A DNA stretch of 42,693 nt from Firmicutes bacterium CAG:475 (GCA_000434435.1 FR895613.1:1-42693), one strand, 5' to 3'. Shown: positions 16,076 to 24,354, counted from the first letter of the stretch. The notes: a model not told the origin generated them from the sequence alone. Numbers and translations are program-made.

Positions 16076-16999
16076 ATGGATAGATACGACATAATCGTTG
16101 TGGGCGCAGGCCCTGCCGGAATGACCGCTGCACTCAATTGTTTGAGAGCGGGCAAAAGCGTGCTGGTGCTCGAAGGCGACAGTTTCGGCGGACAAATATC
16201 CTTCTCGCCCAGAGTGGAAAACTTCCCGTCCTATCAAAAAATTTCGGGGGCGGAATTGATGGACAAACTCTATGAACAAATCTCGGAATGGGGCGCGCAA
16301 ATCGAGCTTGAAAAAGCACAATCGATAGTTAAAACTCCCTTCGGATTTGAATTAACCACCGATTACAACACATACGAGTGCAAATCCGTGATTTTGGCAA
16401 CGGGTGTAAAACCCCGCAAAATCGGCGTTGAGCGCGAGGACGAATTGGTGGGAAACGGCGTAAGTTACTGCGCTCTTTGCGACGGCGCGTTCTATTCGGG
16501 CGAAGACGTCTGCGTCATAGGCGACGCAAACACGGCACTTCAATATGCGCTAGTTTTGAGCGGCTATTGCAAGAGCGTACACATCTGCACTTTGTTTGAC
16601 AAATTCTTCGGCGACAAAGCGCTTTTGGATCTCGTGCTTGCTCGTCCCAACGTAAGATACACGCACAATCTCGCTCTCAAAGAGTTTATCGGCGAGGACG
16701 AACTTTCCGCTCTCCGCTTTGAAAACACGCAAACCCATGAAAACGTGATCGTGGACGCAAAATGCGCTTTCATTTGCATCGGACAAGTGCCGAACAACAC
16801 CGCATTTGCAAATCTCGTCGAGCTTGACAAGGCAGGCTATATCGTTGCGGACGAAAACTGCACGACCTCTTGCGAAGGCATCTTTGTCGCAGGCGACTGC
16901 CGCACGAAGAAAATACGCCAACTCGTTACGGCGGCTTCCGACGGTTCGATTGCGGCCTTCAACGCATGCGCCTACGCGGACAAAGTGTCCAACCGCTAA
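16076..16999 (+). CDS. Thioredoxin-reductase-like flavoprotein lacking pyridine-nucleotide motifs
   Basis: A 307-residue member of the low-Mr thioredoxin reductase family. The FAD site is complete: GAGPAG at 10-15, ATG near 108 and GIFVAGDCR near the C-terminus with RQLVTAASDG. The redox pair is CALC (132-135) in place of the usual CATC. The second Rossmann motif is altered: GxGxxA reads G-D-A-N-T-A (149-154), and the NADPH-phosphate motif HRRxxxR is replaced by CTLFDKF (171-177). Loss of both is the hallmark of the NADPH-independent, ferredoxin-linked flavin thioredoxin reductases described in clostridia. A GAGGT site precedes the ATG. Position directly after nrdD with its fused redoxin suggests it reduces that domain. 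The electron donor is inference. Confidence 0.85.
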   Translation: MDRYDIIVVGAGPAGMTAALNCLRAGKSVLVLEGDSFGGQISFSPRVENFPSYQKISGAELMDKLYEQISEWGAQIELEKAQSIVKTPFGFELTTDYNTYECKSVILATGVKPRKIGVEREDELVGNGVSYCALCDGAFYSGEDVCVIGDANTALQYALVLSGYCKSVHICTLFDKFFGDKALLDLVLARPNVRYTHNLALKEFIGEDELSALRFENTQTHENVIVDAKCAFICIGQVPNNTAFANLVELDKAGYIVADENCTTSCEGIFVAGDCRTKKIRQLVTAASDGSIAAFNACAYADKVSNR

Positions 17000-17006
17000 G
17001 CACTCG

Positions 17007-17034
17007 GGCGCGGAAAATTCCGCGCCTTTCTTTT
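17007..17034 (+). terminator. Terminator after the TrxR-like gene
   Basis: 9-bp GC-rich stem (17007-17015 with 17018-17026) followed by TTTCTTTTCT. It ends only a few bases before the next start codon at 17043. Confidence 0.82.
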
Positions 17035-17042
17035 CTCAACGT

Positions 17043-17705
17043 ATGACGATATTTATTGATGTAGACAACACGATTTTGGATTTTGACAAGTGCGCAAACC
17101 AAAGCATAACCGAGGCTTGCGACTTTTTCGGTATCCCGAAAGCGCAAGAACTCTGCAAAATATTTCATCCCTACAACCTTTCTTTGTGGCAACAGCTCGA
17201 AAGAAAAGAACTGACTCTCGACGGGCTTTTGGAAAAGAGATTCAACACCCTTTTCGATATGCTGGGCATACGTGCCGACGGACACGCTTTTGAAGATTAT
17301 TTCCACAAAGGGCTGGCTTCGGCGGCAGTTCCCGTTGACGGCGCAAAAGATTTGCTGGAATATCTTTCGGGCAAGTACGACCTGTACGTCGCAAGCAACG
17401 CACCTCTTTCACAACAAAAAAATCGACTCGCAAAAGCCGATTTCGACCGGTATATAAAAGGATATTTCGTGTCTGCGGAAATAGGGCACTTAAAACCCGA
17501 AAAAGAGTTTTTCGACGCTTGCTTCAAAGTCGTAAAAGACAAACCGCAAGACGTCTGCATGATAGGCGATTCGATAACCGCAGACATAAACGGCGCGCGC
17601 AATTACGGCATGAAAACAATATGGTTTGACAAATACCAAACCGGCAAAAGCGCGGATTGCGACTTCTGCGTCACATCGCTTGCGCAAATTAAAGATATTT
17701 TGTAA
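17043..17705 (+). CDS. HAD-superfamily hydrolase, YjjG/YfnB-like
   Basis: A 220-residue type IA HAD enzyme: motif I IDVDNTILDFD (Asp 6 and 8), helical cap, motif II VASNAP, Lys of motif III in GHLKPEKEFF, motif IV MIGDSITADINGARNYGMKT. DVDNT in place of DxDGT and the overall layout resemble YjjG-type pyrimidine 5'-nucleotidases (house-cleaning of nucleotides), which would fit beside an RNR module; the substrate is inference. Oddly, a strong terminator hairpin ends 9 nt before the ATG and there is no Shine-Dalgarno. Motif I starts three residues after this Met, so no later start is possible. Confidence 0.85.
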   Translation: MTIFIDVDNTILDFDKCANQSITEACDFFGIPKAQELCKIFHPYNLSLWQQLERKELTLDGLLEKRFNTLFDMLGIRADGHAFEDYFHKGLASAAVPVDGAKDLLEYLSGKYDLYVASNAPLSQQKNRLAKADFDRYIKGYFVSAEIGHLKPEKEFFDACFKVVKDKPQDVCMIGDSITADINGARNYGMKTIWFDKYQTGKSADCDFCVTSLAQIKDIL

Positions 17706-17742
17706 TCTTCGGCGCAAACCTACCAAAGTTTTTCAAAAATAC

Positions 17743-17770
17743 AAAAAGACCGCGGATGCGGTCTTTTTTT
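17743..17770. terminator. Bidirectional terminator
   Basis: 11-bp stem (17743-17753 with 17758-17768), GGAT loop, A-run and T-run. It lies between the HAD gene and the convergent 52-residue gene. Confidence 0.9.
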
Positions 17771-17928
17771 TACATTTGGCTGTCCACCAACGAAAGCAAA
17801 ACTTTTCGTCCGTCCTCGAGGTTTATATAGAACATATATCCCATTTCTTTGTCGAGATATTCAACGTCTTTCACTTCGTCGATTTCCATTGATACCAATT
17901 CTCCGATTTTTGTCAACAGTTCTTCCAT
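17770..17928 (-). CDS. Small acidic protein of unknown function
   Basis: 52 residues, an acidic alpha/beta protein: MEELLTKIGELVSMEI helix, then EVKDVEYLDK and the strands YMFYINLEDG and KVLLSLVD. I do not recognise the family. An AGGAG site lies 9 nt before this ATG, which decides against a start 9 codons upstream. It has its own promoter (17956-17984) and shares a terminator with the convergent HAD gene. Good translation signals make it a likely real gene. Confidence 0.65.
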   Translation of the reverse strand: MEELLTKIGELVSMEIDEVKDVEYLDKEMGYMFYINLEDGRKVLLSLVDSQM

Positions 17929-17955
17929 GGCGTTTCTCCTATGATTGATAAGCAC

Positions 17956-17984
17956 ATTATATGACCCCTTTTGGACAAAAACAA
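17956..17984 (-). promoter_or_regulatory. Promoter of the 52-residue gene
   Basis: On the minus strand TTGTTT (17984-17979), 17-nt spacer, TATAAT (17961-17956). The region is shared with the divergent XRE gene at 18046. Confidence 0.6.
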
Positions 17985-18045
17985 GCCTTTGGGGACAAAT
18001 AGGGGCATACTATTTTTGTAGAATTATGTAGGAGATTGTCGCATT

Positions 18046-18501
18046 ATGTCGGAAATTGACAATAAATTGACAGACGGCTTTGCGGAACGACTTTGCGACC
18101 TTATGCAAGAAAACAAGACTTGCGCCGACGCTCTCGCGCAAGAATTGAACCTCAGTTCGTCCGCAATTTACAAATGGTTGAGAAAGGCTTCCCTTCCCGA
18201 ATTTGAAAACGCAATCGCGCTTGCGGACTTTTTCGATTGCTCGCTTGACTACCTTTTCGCATTGGATGAAATCGACGCACAATATACGCCGCATCATCCC
18301 GCATTGCCGTTTTGCGAGCAGTTTTCAAACGTCCTCACCGAAAAGAAAATGTCCGAATATCGCCTTGTCAAGCTCACCGGCATATCCCGAAGCAAAATAG
18401 CTTCCTGGCGAAAAGGCAAAAGTCTGCCCGGCATACATAGCCTCATCACCGTCGCGGACGTTTTGGATTTGACGCTTGACGGACTGGTTGGAAGGTATTG
18501 A
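18046..18501 (+). CDS. XRE-family regulator with two tandem helix-turn-helix domains
   Basis: A 151-residue putative DNA-binding protein with two HTH_3 domains in one chain. The first is at about 12-70 (LAQELNLSSSAIYKWLRKASLPEFENAIALADFF), the second at about 91-151 (LVKLTGISRSKIASWRKGKSLPGIHSLITVADVL). Both end in the D-x-[S/T]-L-D-x-L signature typical of gut-Firmicute Cro/CI-like regulators. There is no ligand, peptidase or membrane domain. An AGGAG site is 11 nt before the ATG. Its target is unknown. The duplication probably arose by fusion of two single-HTH genes, since a single-HTH homologue lies at 18683. Confidence 0.82.
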   Translation: MSEIDNKLTDGFAERLCDLMQENKTCADALAQELNLSSSAIYKWLRKASLPEFENAIALADFFDCSLDYLFALDEIDAQYTPHHPALPFCEQFSNVLTEKKMSEYRLVKLTGISRSKIASWRKGKSLPGIHSLITVADVLDLTLDGLVGRY

Positions 18502-18600
18502 TTGCTCAAACGGCATTGCGGTGATATCGAGCCTATAGCTCGGTGATATCGCAACTGCGTTGCGGATAAACGTTCAAACAATATTGCAATAGAGCAATCA
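18500..18600. repeat. Palindrome-rich spacer with terminal inverted repeat
   Basis: GATTGCTC (18500-18507) and GAGCAATC (18593-18600) are inverted copies flanking ~85 bp. Inside are two direct copies of CGGTGATATCG separated by a small GAGC/GCTC hairpin. There is no ORF. It could be a transcription stop for the double-HTH gene or a small repeat element. Confidence 0.45.
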
Positions 18601-18634
18601 TGCGATTTTATTTTCTCCTACTTTTTAATGTTTT

Positions 18635-18682
18635 TGTACAGAATTTGTACATATTTATTCATTGTAGTACACAATTTGTACA
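18635..18682. promoter_or_regulatory. Paired operator for the single-HTH regulator
   Basis: Two 17-bp sites, TGTACAGAATTTGTACA (18635-18651) and AGTACACAATTTGTACA (18666-18682), match at 15 of 17 positions. They are spaced 31 bp, three helical turns. Each is a near-palindrome of TGTACA around AATT. The second abuts the ATG at 18683. The layout suggests autorepression. Confidence 0.6.
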
Positions 18683-18895
18683 ATGTCAAGCATGAAGCAT
18701 CAAATCGGAGAAACTTTAAAGCTATTGCGAACAGGTGCAAACCTCACGCAACAACAGGTTGCCGATGCGTTGGGTATTTCGCGCGTCAACTATACACGGT
18801 ACGAAAACAATACCGTAAATCCCGACTTTGACACACTCGTTGCGTTGGCGGACTTTTTCGACGTTACGTTGGATTTCCTGTTCAACCGAGATTAA
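18683..18895 (+). CDS. XRE-family helix-turn-helix regulator (single domain)
   Basis: A 70-residue Cro/CI-like DNA-binding protein: IGETLKLLRTGANLTQQQVADALGISRVNYTRYENN, then the D-x-D-T-L-x-x-L-A-D-F-F and LDFLFNRD ending common to clostridial XRE proteins. There is no effector domain, so it is probably a small autoregulator. The start may be 18683 (MSSMK) or 18692 (MKHQ); neither has a Shine-Dalgarno, and the second operator overlaps this zone. A terminator follows at once. Confidence 0.82.
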   Translation: MSSMKHQIGETLKLLRTGANLTQQQVADALGISRVNYTRYENNTVNPDFDTLVALADFFDVTLDFLFNRD

Positions 18896-18915
18896 ATCCA
18901 AAATCGAACCATACG

Positions 18916-18944
18916 AAAAACACCTGCGCTTTGCAGGTGTTTTT
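18916..18944. terminator. Bidirectional terminator between the XRE gene and purA
   Basis: 12-bp stem (18916-18927 with 18933-18944), with A-run and T-run on the two sides, placed between convergent genes. Confidence 0.9.
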
Positions 18945-18958
18945 AATAATTACTGAAG

Positions 18959-20230
18959 TTATCTTACGATGATTGCGTCGCGTTCCGCGCCGACGGAAAC
19001 GTACTTGATGTTGCACTCAACCGCTTTTTCGATAAATTCGATATACTTGCGCGCGTTGAGGGGCAAATCTTCGTAGCGGCGGCAATTTGCGGTGGAGCAA
19101 TTCCAGCCGTCAAGATAAATAACGTTGGGCTTTGCGACGTTGAGAGCTTCGCCGGAGGGGAATTCCGTGACGGTTTCGCCGTTGACGTCGTAGCTTATGC
19201 ATACGGGGATTTTTTCCATTGTGTCGAGAATATCGAGTTTGGTAAGCGCAATTTCGGTTGCCGCTTGCACCATACAGCCGTACTTCGACGCAACCACGTC
19301 AAATCCGCCGACTCTGCGAGGACGTCCGGTTGCCGCGCCATATTCGCCGCCTGCCTTGCGGAGTTGCTCCGCCTCCTCACCGAACATCTCTGCCGTGAAC
19401 GGGCCTTCGCCGACGCACGTTGAATACGCTTTCATAACGCCGATTGCGTTTTCCACTTTGTGATTGGGGATGCCTGCTCCCACAGGGCCGTAAGCCGTGA
19501 TTGTGGACGAGCTTGTAGTGTACGGATAAATGCCGAAATCGATGTCGCGCAATGCGCCGAGTTGTGCTTCGAGCATGACGTTTTTGCCTGCTTTGAGCGC
19601 TTTGTCGAGATAGTAACCCGTGTCGCAGATGTAGTCTTTGAGCGGCGTGCCGTACTTGTCAAACCATTCGAGCAAACCTTCAACGGTGTAACCTTGCGCA
19701 TGATACGAGCCTTCGATCGTGAGGTTTTTCCATTCGATGATGGTTTCGAGGCGAGAGCGCAAATATTCGGGATGGAGAATATCGCCCATGCGGATTGCCT
19801 TTTTCATATACTTGTCCGCATAAATAGGAGAGATACCTCTTCTTGTCGAACCGAACTTCTTGTCGCCGAGTCTGTCTTCTTCGAGGCAGTCTTGCGCGAC
19901 GTTGTAGGGGCAGCACACAACCGCTTTGTCGCTTATTTTGAGGTTTTGGGGAGTGATGACGATTCCGCCCTCTCTGAGTTTTGCGATTTCTTTGCAAAGA
20001 TGCTCGATGTCAACGACCATACCGTTTCCCATGACGTTGACTTTGTCCTCGCGCAAAATTGCCGACGGCAAAAGATTGAGCACGAATTTGCCTTTGTCGT
20101 TGATGACGGTGTGTCCTGCGTTGTTGCCGCCTTGATAGCGCACCACGACGTCTTGTTTTTCGGACAGCAAATCGACCATTCTGCCCTTGCCTTCGTCACC
20201 CCAGTTGATACCAACAATCGATGTAAGCAT
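18959..20230 (-). CDS. purA: Adenylosuccinate synthetase
   Basis: Joins IMP and aspartate with GTP hydrolysis to give adenylosuccinate, the first step from IMP to AMP. The 423-residue protein carries the signature WGDEGKGR near residues 10-17 (usual WGDEGKGK; Arg for Lys at the last place), GGNNAGHT, the IMP-binding RGISPIY and the GPVGAGIP/AATGRPRR region of the C-terminal half. The length is normal. An AGAGGT site is 7 nt before the ATG. It follows purB by 41 bp on the same strand, so the two AMP-branch enzymes form an operon from the promoter at 21801-21829. Confidence 0.97.
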   Translation of the reverse strand: MLTSIVGINWGDEGKGRMVDLLSEKQDVVVRYQGGNNAGHTVINDKGKFVLNLLPSAILREDKVNVMGNGMVVDIEHLCKEIAKLREGGIVITPQNLKISDKAVVCCPYNVAQDCLEEDRLGDKKFGSTRRGISPIYADKYMKKAIRMGDILHPEYLRSRLETIIEWKNLTIEGSYHAQGYTVEGLLEWFDKYGTPLKDYICDTGYYLDKALKAGKNVMLEAQLGALRDIDFGIYPYTTSSSTITAYGPVGAGIPNHKVENAIGVMKAYSTCVGEGPFTAEMFGEEAEQLRKAGGEYGAATGRPRRVGGFDVVASKYGCMVQAATEIALTKLDILDTMEKIPVCISYDVNGETVTEFPSGEALNVAKPNVIYLDGWNCSTANCRRYEDLPLNARKYIEFIEKAVECNIKYVSVGAERDAIIVR

Positions 20231-20271
20231 ACTTATACCTCTAAAATTTAATCCTTATTATATTTCGTCTG

Positions 20272-21702
20272 TCAGACGTTGATTGCGTTTGTGCCGCCGA
20301 TGCGGTCTTTGTTGCTTTCAAGAAGAGGATCGACCACTTCGCTTATATACTCTTCGACTTGCTTTTCCGCCCTACCGGTAAAGGCTTTTACGTCGAGGAT
20401 GGAATCAAGCTCTTCTTTTGAAAGACCGAACGTTGCGTCTTTCAAAATTCTGTCGAGCAAGTCGTTTTCTTTGCCTTCGAGCTTGACGGCTTTGGACGCG
20501 GCAACGGAGTGTTGTCTTATCGCCTCGTGCAAAACTTGTCTGTCGCCGCCCTTCTTCGACACGCAGTACATCAAGATGTTTTCGGTTGCCATAGACGGCA
20601 ATTCGTCACTCAAATGTTTGGCGATAATGCGCGGATAAAGGGTTAAACCCCCGATTATGTTGCTGTAAAGTGCCAGTATTGCGTCAACAGCCAAAAACGC
20701 TTCGGGGATTGCGATGCGTCTGTTCGCGCTGTCATCGAGCGTCCTTTCAAACCATTGCGCAGACGCCGTGATTGCGGGATTCATACTGTCGCAGATGACG
20801 TATCTTGCAAGGGACGCCATGCGTTCGCTCCTCATGGGATTGCGTTTGTACGCCATTGCGGACGAGCCGATTTGTTTGGATTCGAACGGCTCTTCCACCT
20901 CTTTGAGATGAGAGAGCAATCTGATATCGTTTGAAAATTTGGTTGCGCTTTGAGCTATTGAACAAAGCACGGAAAGCACGTTGTAATCGACCTTTCTCGA
21001 ATACGTCTGACCGCTCACCGCATACGTGCCGTCGAAGCCCGTTTTTTGCGCTATCGCCTTGTCGAGAGCTTTGACTTTTTCATCGTCTCCCTCGAACAAT
21101 TCGAGGAAACTCGCAGCCGTACCCGTCGTGCCTTTACAGCCGAGCAAACGCAGTCTCGAAAGTTGAAAATCAAGGTTGTCGAGGTCGTTTATAAGATCTT
21201 GAATATAGAGCGTCGCGCGCTTGCCGACGGTGGTGGGTTGCGCCGCTTGAAAATGCGTAAACGCAAGCGTCGCAAGAGCCTTGTTTTTCATTGCGAAATC
21301 GCGCAAAGTTTTTATACAAGCAAGCAACTCTTCTCTCAGAACAAGCAAACCTTCGCGCATCTGAATGATGTCTGTGTTGTCGCCGACAAAGCAGCTGGTT
21401 GCGCCGAGGTGAATAATCGGTTTTGCCTTTGGACACGCTTCGCCGAAAGTGAGGACGTGCGCCATAACGTCGTGGCGAACTTCCTTTTCTTTTTGCGCCG
21501 CCATATCGTAGTCGATGTCGTCGACGTGCGCTTTCATCTCGTCGATTTGCTCGTCGGTGATGTCGATACCCAGCTCCTTTTCGGCCTCGGCAAGCGCAAT
21601 CCAAAGTTTGCGCCAAGTGCCGAACTTGAAATCGGGCGAGAAAACGTATTGCATCTTTTTGCTTGCATATCTTTGGCAAAGCGGAGATACGTAAGAGTCC
21701 AT
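20272..21702 (-). CDS. purB: Adenylosuccinate lyase
   Basis: Fumarase/aspartase-superfamily enzyme that cleaves SAICAR and adenylosuccinate, releasing fumarate. The 476-residue protein has the superfamily signature GSSAMAYKRNPMRSE (catalytic Ser loop), HLGATSCFV with the active-site His region, and TFGEACP. The length and the MDSYVSPLCQRYAS start resemble clostridial and eukaryote-type PurB. I set the start at 21702, where GAGG lies ~8 nt upstream; the longer reading adds a Phe-rich, non-conserved leader. First gene of the purB-purA operon. Confidence 0.96.
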   Translation of the reverse strand: MDSYVSPLCQRYASKKMQYVFSPDFKFGTWRKLWIALAEAEKELGIDITDEQIDEMKAHVDDIDYDMAAQKEKEVRHDVMAHVLTFGEACPKAKPIIHLGATSCFVGDNTDIIQMREGLLVLREELLACIKTLRDFAMKNKALATLAFTHFQAAQPTTVGKRATLYIQDLINDLDNLDFQLSRLRLLGCKGTTGTAASFLELFEGDDEKVKALDKAIAQKTGFDGTYAVSGQTYSRKVDYNVLSVLCSIAQSATKFSNDIRLLSHLKEVEEPFESKQIGSSAMAYKRNPMRSERMASLARYVICDSMNPAITASAQWFERTLDDSANRRIAIPEAFLAVDAILALYSNIIGGLTLYPRIIAKHLSDELPSMATENILMYCVSKKGGDRQVLHEAIRQHSVAASKAVKLEGKENDLLDRILKDATFGLSKEELDSILDVKAFTGRAEKQVEEYISEVVDPLLESNKDRIGGTNAINV

Positions 21703-21800
21703 ACAAACCTCAAACAAACAAAAAGTGCTCAATTCTTTTTCAACCGAATGGTTAAAAAAAAATATGAACACTTGCGTTTGCTTATTTATTTTCTAAAAAT

Positions 21801-21829
21801 ATATTATCATCGCACGCGCCTTTTGTCAA
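21801..21829 (-). promoter_or_regulatory. Promoter of purB-purA
   Basis: On the minus strand TTGACA (21829-21824), 17-nt spacer, TAATAT (21806-21801). The leader is ~90 nt. I see no purine riboswitch fold. Confidence 0.72.
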
Positions 21830-22074
21830 CTTAAATATAGCGGTTGACAAAGCACAAAATCATATTTCGCGGCAATCTTTTTCACAACGCACAAAAACGG
21901 GAAGTCGCAAGAACCACGACCTGAAATCATATTTTGCTAAAAGTATAATTTTTGCGGTATGCTTATAATTCGATATAGTTGATGTATAAATATCCGAATA
22001 TACTGCATAAATATTGCAAATATTGTGTATATTTATCCATTTTGTTTATAGTCGAATTTTTTTGTCGAAATCTT

Positions 22075-22102
22075 TTGACATTTGGAATATTATGTCTATA
22101 AT
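22075..22102 (+). promoter_or_regulatory. Promoter of glutamine synthetase
   Basis: TTGACA (22075-22080), 16-nt spacer, TATAAT (22097-22102). The spacer region contains TGACAT...ATGTCTA, an imperfect inverted repeat that could be an operator. Confidence 0.82.
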
Positions 22103-22135
22103 CGAATCTATAAAAACTTTTGGAGATGCACTTTT

Positions 22136-24214
22136 ATGTTGATGTCGGATTTGTACGGAAGCATGGTTTTCGACGACAGAGTCATGAGCAAGAGATTGCC
22201 CAAAGACACTTATCGCGAACTCAAAAGATGTTGCGCTCTCGATCTGCCTCTCTCAAGAGAAACGGCAAACATCGTCGCCAACGAAATGAAGGATTGGGCT
22301 GTGGAAAAGGGCGTGACTCACTTCACGCATTGGTTTCAACCTCTCACCGGAATCACCGCCGAAAAGCACGATTCTTTTATCGCTCCGACAAAGAACGGCG
22401 GCGTCATCATGGAGCTTAGCGGCAAAGAACTTATAAAAGGCGAACCCGACGCAAGCTCTTTCCCCAGCGGCGGCTTGCGTTCCACTTTCGAGGCAAGAGG
22501 CTACACCGCATGGGATCCAACGTCGTACGCATTCATAAAAGACGGTATCCTTTGCATTCCGACCGCGTTTTGCTCCTACAACGGCGACGCTCTCGACAAA
22601 AAAACACCGCTTTTGCGCTCTATGGAAGCAATCAACAGACAAGGCACTCGCCTTTTGTCCATACTCGGCAAAAAGACCGAGCGCATAAACGTTTCAGTCG
22701 GTCCCGAACAAGAATACTTCCTCATCGACACGGCAATGTACGAAAAGAGAAAGGACCTGTTTTACACCGGACGCACGCTTTTCGGAGCGCGCCCGCCAAA
22801 GGGACAAGAACTTTCCGACCACTATTTCGGAGCAATCAAACCCCGCGTGGTCAAATATATGAAAGAGCTTGACGAGGAACTTTGGAAACTCGGCATTTTG
22901 GCAAAAACCAAACACAACGAAGTCGCTCCCGCTCAACACGAATTTGCGCCTATCTTCACCACCGTCAACGTTGCCACCGACCAAAACCAGCTCACAATGG
23001 AAATCATGAAAAAGGTTGCGGCAAAGCACAATATGACCTGCCTTCTTCACGAAAAGCCTTTCGACGGCGTAAACGGAAGCGGCAAACACAACAACTGGTC
23101 TATTTCGACGGACTCGGGCAACCTTCTCGACCCCGGCAAAAGTCCGCAAGACAACGCGCAATTTTTGCTTATACTTGCGGCGGTCATCGCGGCGGTTGAC
23201 ACACATCAGGATCTGTTGCGCATTGCGGTTGCATCCGCGTCCAACGACCATCGTCTCGGCGCAAACGAAGCGCCGCCCGCAATCGTGAGTATGTTCCTGG
23301 GCGAAGAACTCACCGGCATCATGCAAGCAATCGCAGACGGACGCACTTATTCCAGACGCGCAAAATGCGAAGTGGAAATCGGTGTACACGTACTGCCGAA
23401 ATTCTCTATGGACTCCTCCGACCGCAACCGTACTTCACCGTTTGCGTTCACGGGAAACAAATTTGAGTTTCGTATGCCCGGCTCGTCGCAATCTATCGCA
23501 AGCGTCAACGTCATTCTCAACACCATTATGGCGGAGCAGTTCGAACTATTTGCCGACGAGCTTGAAAAAGCAAGCGATATAAATCAAGGCATCACGGATA
23601 TAATCAAGCGAGTGATGAAGGACCACGGCAAAATCATCTTCAACGGCAACAACTACTCCGACGAGTGGACGAAAGAAGCCGAAAGAAGAGGCTTGCTCAA
23701 CCTGCCTTCGACAATAGACGCCCTGCCCTATCTCACAAGCCCCAAAAACGTCGATATGTTCAAACGCTTGCACGTTTTCAGCGAAGCGGAACTCAAATCG
23801 AGAGAGGATATCTACGTCCAAAACTACTGCAAACTTCTCAACATCGAAGCAATGACGATGCTGGATATGGCAACGATGGACATCATCCCGGCAGTCATCA
23901 AATACAAAGGCGACGTTGCGAAATCCGCAAACGCAAGCATTGCGCTCGGCGTTGACGCAGACGAAGAAAAAGAGATTTGCAAAGACCTTGCATCGCATAT
24001 AAAAGACGCAACAGAGTGCGTCAATGCTCTCAAATCCGCTTTGCAAAAAGCGCACTCTTTGGGCGAAAACGTAACCGGCGGTCGTTGCTATCATGACGAA
24101 GTGCTTGTCGCAATGGCAAATCTCCGCAAGGTTGTGGACGAGATGGAATTGCTCACCGCAAAAGAGTATTGGCCCGTGCCTTCATACGGAGACCTGCTCT
24201 TCTCCGTGCATTGA
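22136..24214 (+). CDS. glnN: Glutamine synthetase, type III
   Basis: ATP-dependent glutamine synthesis from glutamate and ammonia. At 692 residues it is the size of GSIII (about 700), far longer than GlnA type I (~450). GSIII landmarks visible include KGEPDASSFPSGGLRSTFEARGYTAWD (in parts: FPSGGLR, YTAWDP), VGPEQEYFLID, KTKHNEVAPAQHEFAPIF, FDGVNGSGKHNNWS and NRTSPFAFTGNKFEFR. GGAG at 22122-22125 lies 10 nt before ATG 22136; a second ATG at 22142 is possible. It is monocistronic, with promoter and terminator. It is the only ammonia-assimilation gene here, and the sequence shows no adenylylation site. Confidence 0.96.
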   Translation: MLMSDLYGSMVFDDRVMSKRLPKDTYRELKRCCALDLPLSRETANIVANEMKDWAVEKGVTHFTHWFQPLTGITAEKHDSFIAPTKNGGVIMELSGKELIKGEPDASSFPSGGLRSTFEARGYTAWDPTSYAFIKDGILCIPTAFCSYNGDALDKKTPLLRSMEAINRQGTRLLSILGKKTERINVSVGPEQEYFLIDTAMYEKRKDLFYTGRTLFGARPPKGQELSDHYFGAIKPRVVKYMKELDEELWKLGILAKTKHNEVAPAQHEFAPIFTTVNVATDQNQLTMEIMKKVAAKHNMTCLLHEKPFDGVNGSGKHNNWSISTDSGNLLDPGKSPQDNAQFLLILAAVIAAVDTHQDLLRIAVASASNDHRLGANEAPPAIVSMFLGEELTGIMQAIADGRTYSRRAKCEVEIGVHVLPKFSMDSSDRNRTSPFAFTGNKFEFRMPGSSQSIASVNVILNTIMAEQFELFADELEKASDINQGITDIIKRVMKDHGKIIFNGNNYSDEWTKEAERRGLLNLPSTIDALPYLTSPKNVDMFKRLHVFSEAELKSREDIYVQNYCKLLNIEAMTMLDMATMDIIPAVIKYKGDVAKSANASIALGVDADEEKEICKDLASHIKDATECVNALKSALQKAHSLGENVTGGRCYHDEVLVAMANLRKVVDEMELLTAKEYWPVPSYGDLLFSVH

Positions 24215-24254
24215 TAACCTCTCGATTTTACACAAAACAAACTTTTACATATAC

Positions 24255-24282
24255 AAAAGCGACGGAAAAACCGTCGCTTTTG
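24255..24282. terminator. Terminator after glutamine synthetase
   Basis: Perfect 11-bp stem (24255-24265 with 24271-24281) and AAAAA loop. It lies between convergent genes; the A/T arms allow function in both directions. Confidence 0.88.
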
Positions 24283-24354
24283 TTATAATTGCTTTATTGT
24301 TGTCTTTTGTATTTCGATTGTTGTAGGAGAGTTTTCCCTGCTCGAATCAACAGC

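Larger units (their letters stand above)
21703..22135. other. 433-bp divergent intergenic region, purB / glutamine synthetase
   Basis: No gene seen. It holds the purB promoter (21801-21829, minus), two direct copies of AATCATATTT(C/T)GC near 21868 and 21926, a very AT-rich section (about 21950-22070) with repeated ATAAATAT words, and the glutamine synthetase promoter (22075-22102, plus). Confidence 0.6.

Noticed and set aside
21703..21800. Purine riboswitch in the purB leader
   Set aside because: The ~90-nt leader is AT-rich, without the paired loop-loop sequences or conserved core of the purine aptamer.
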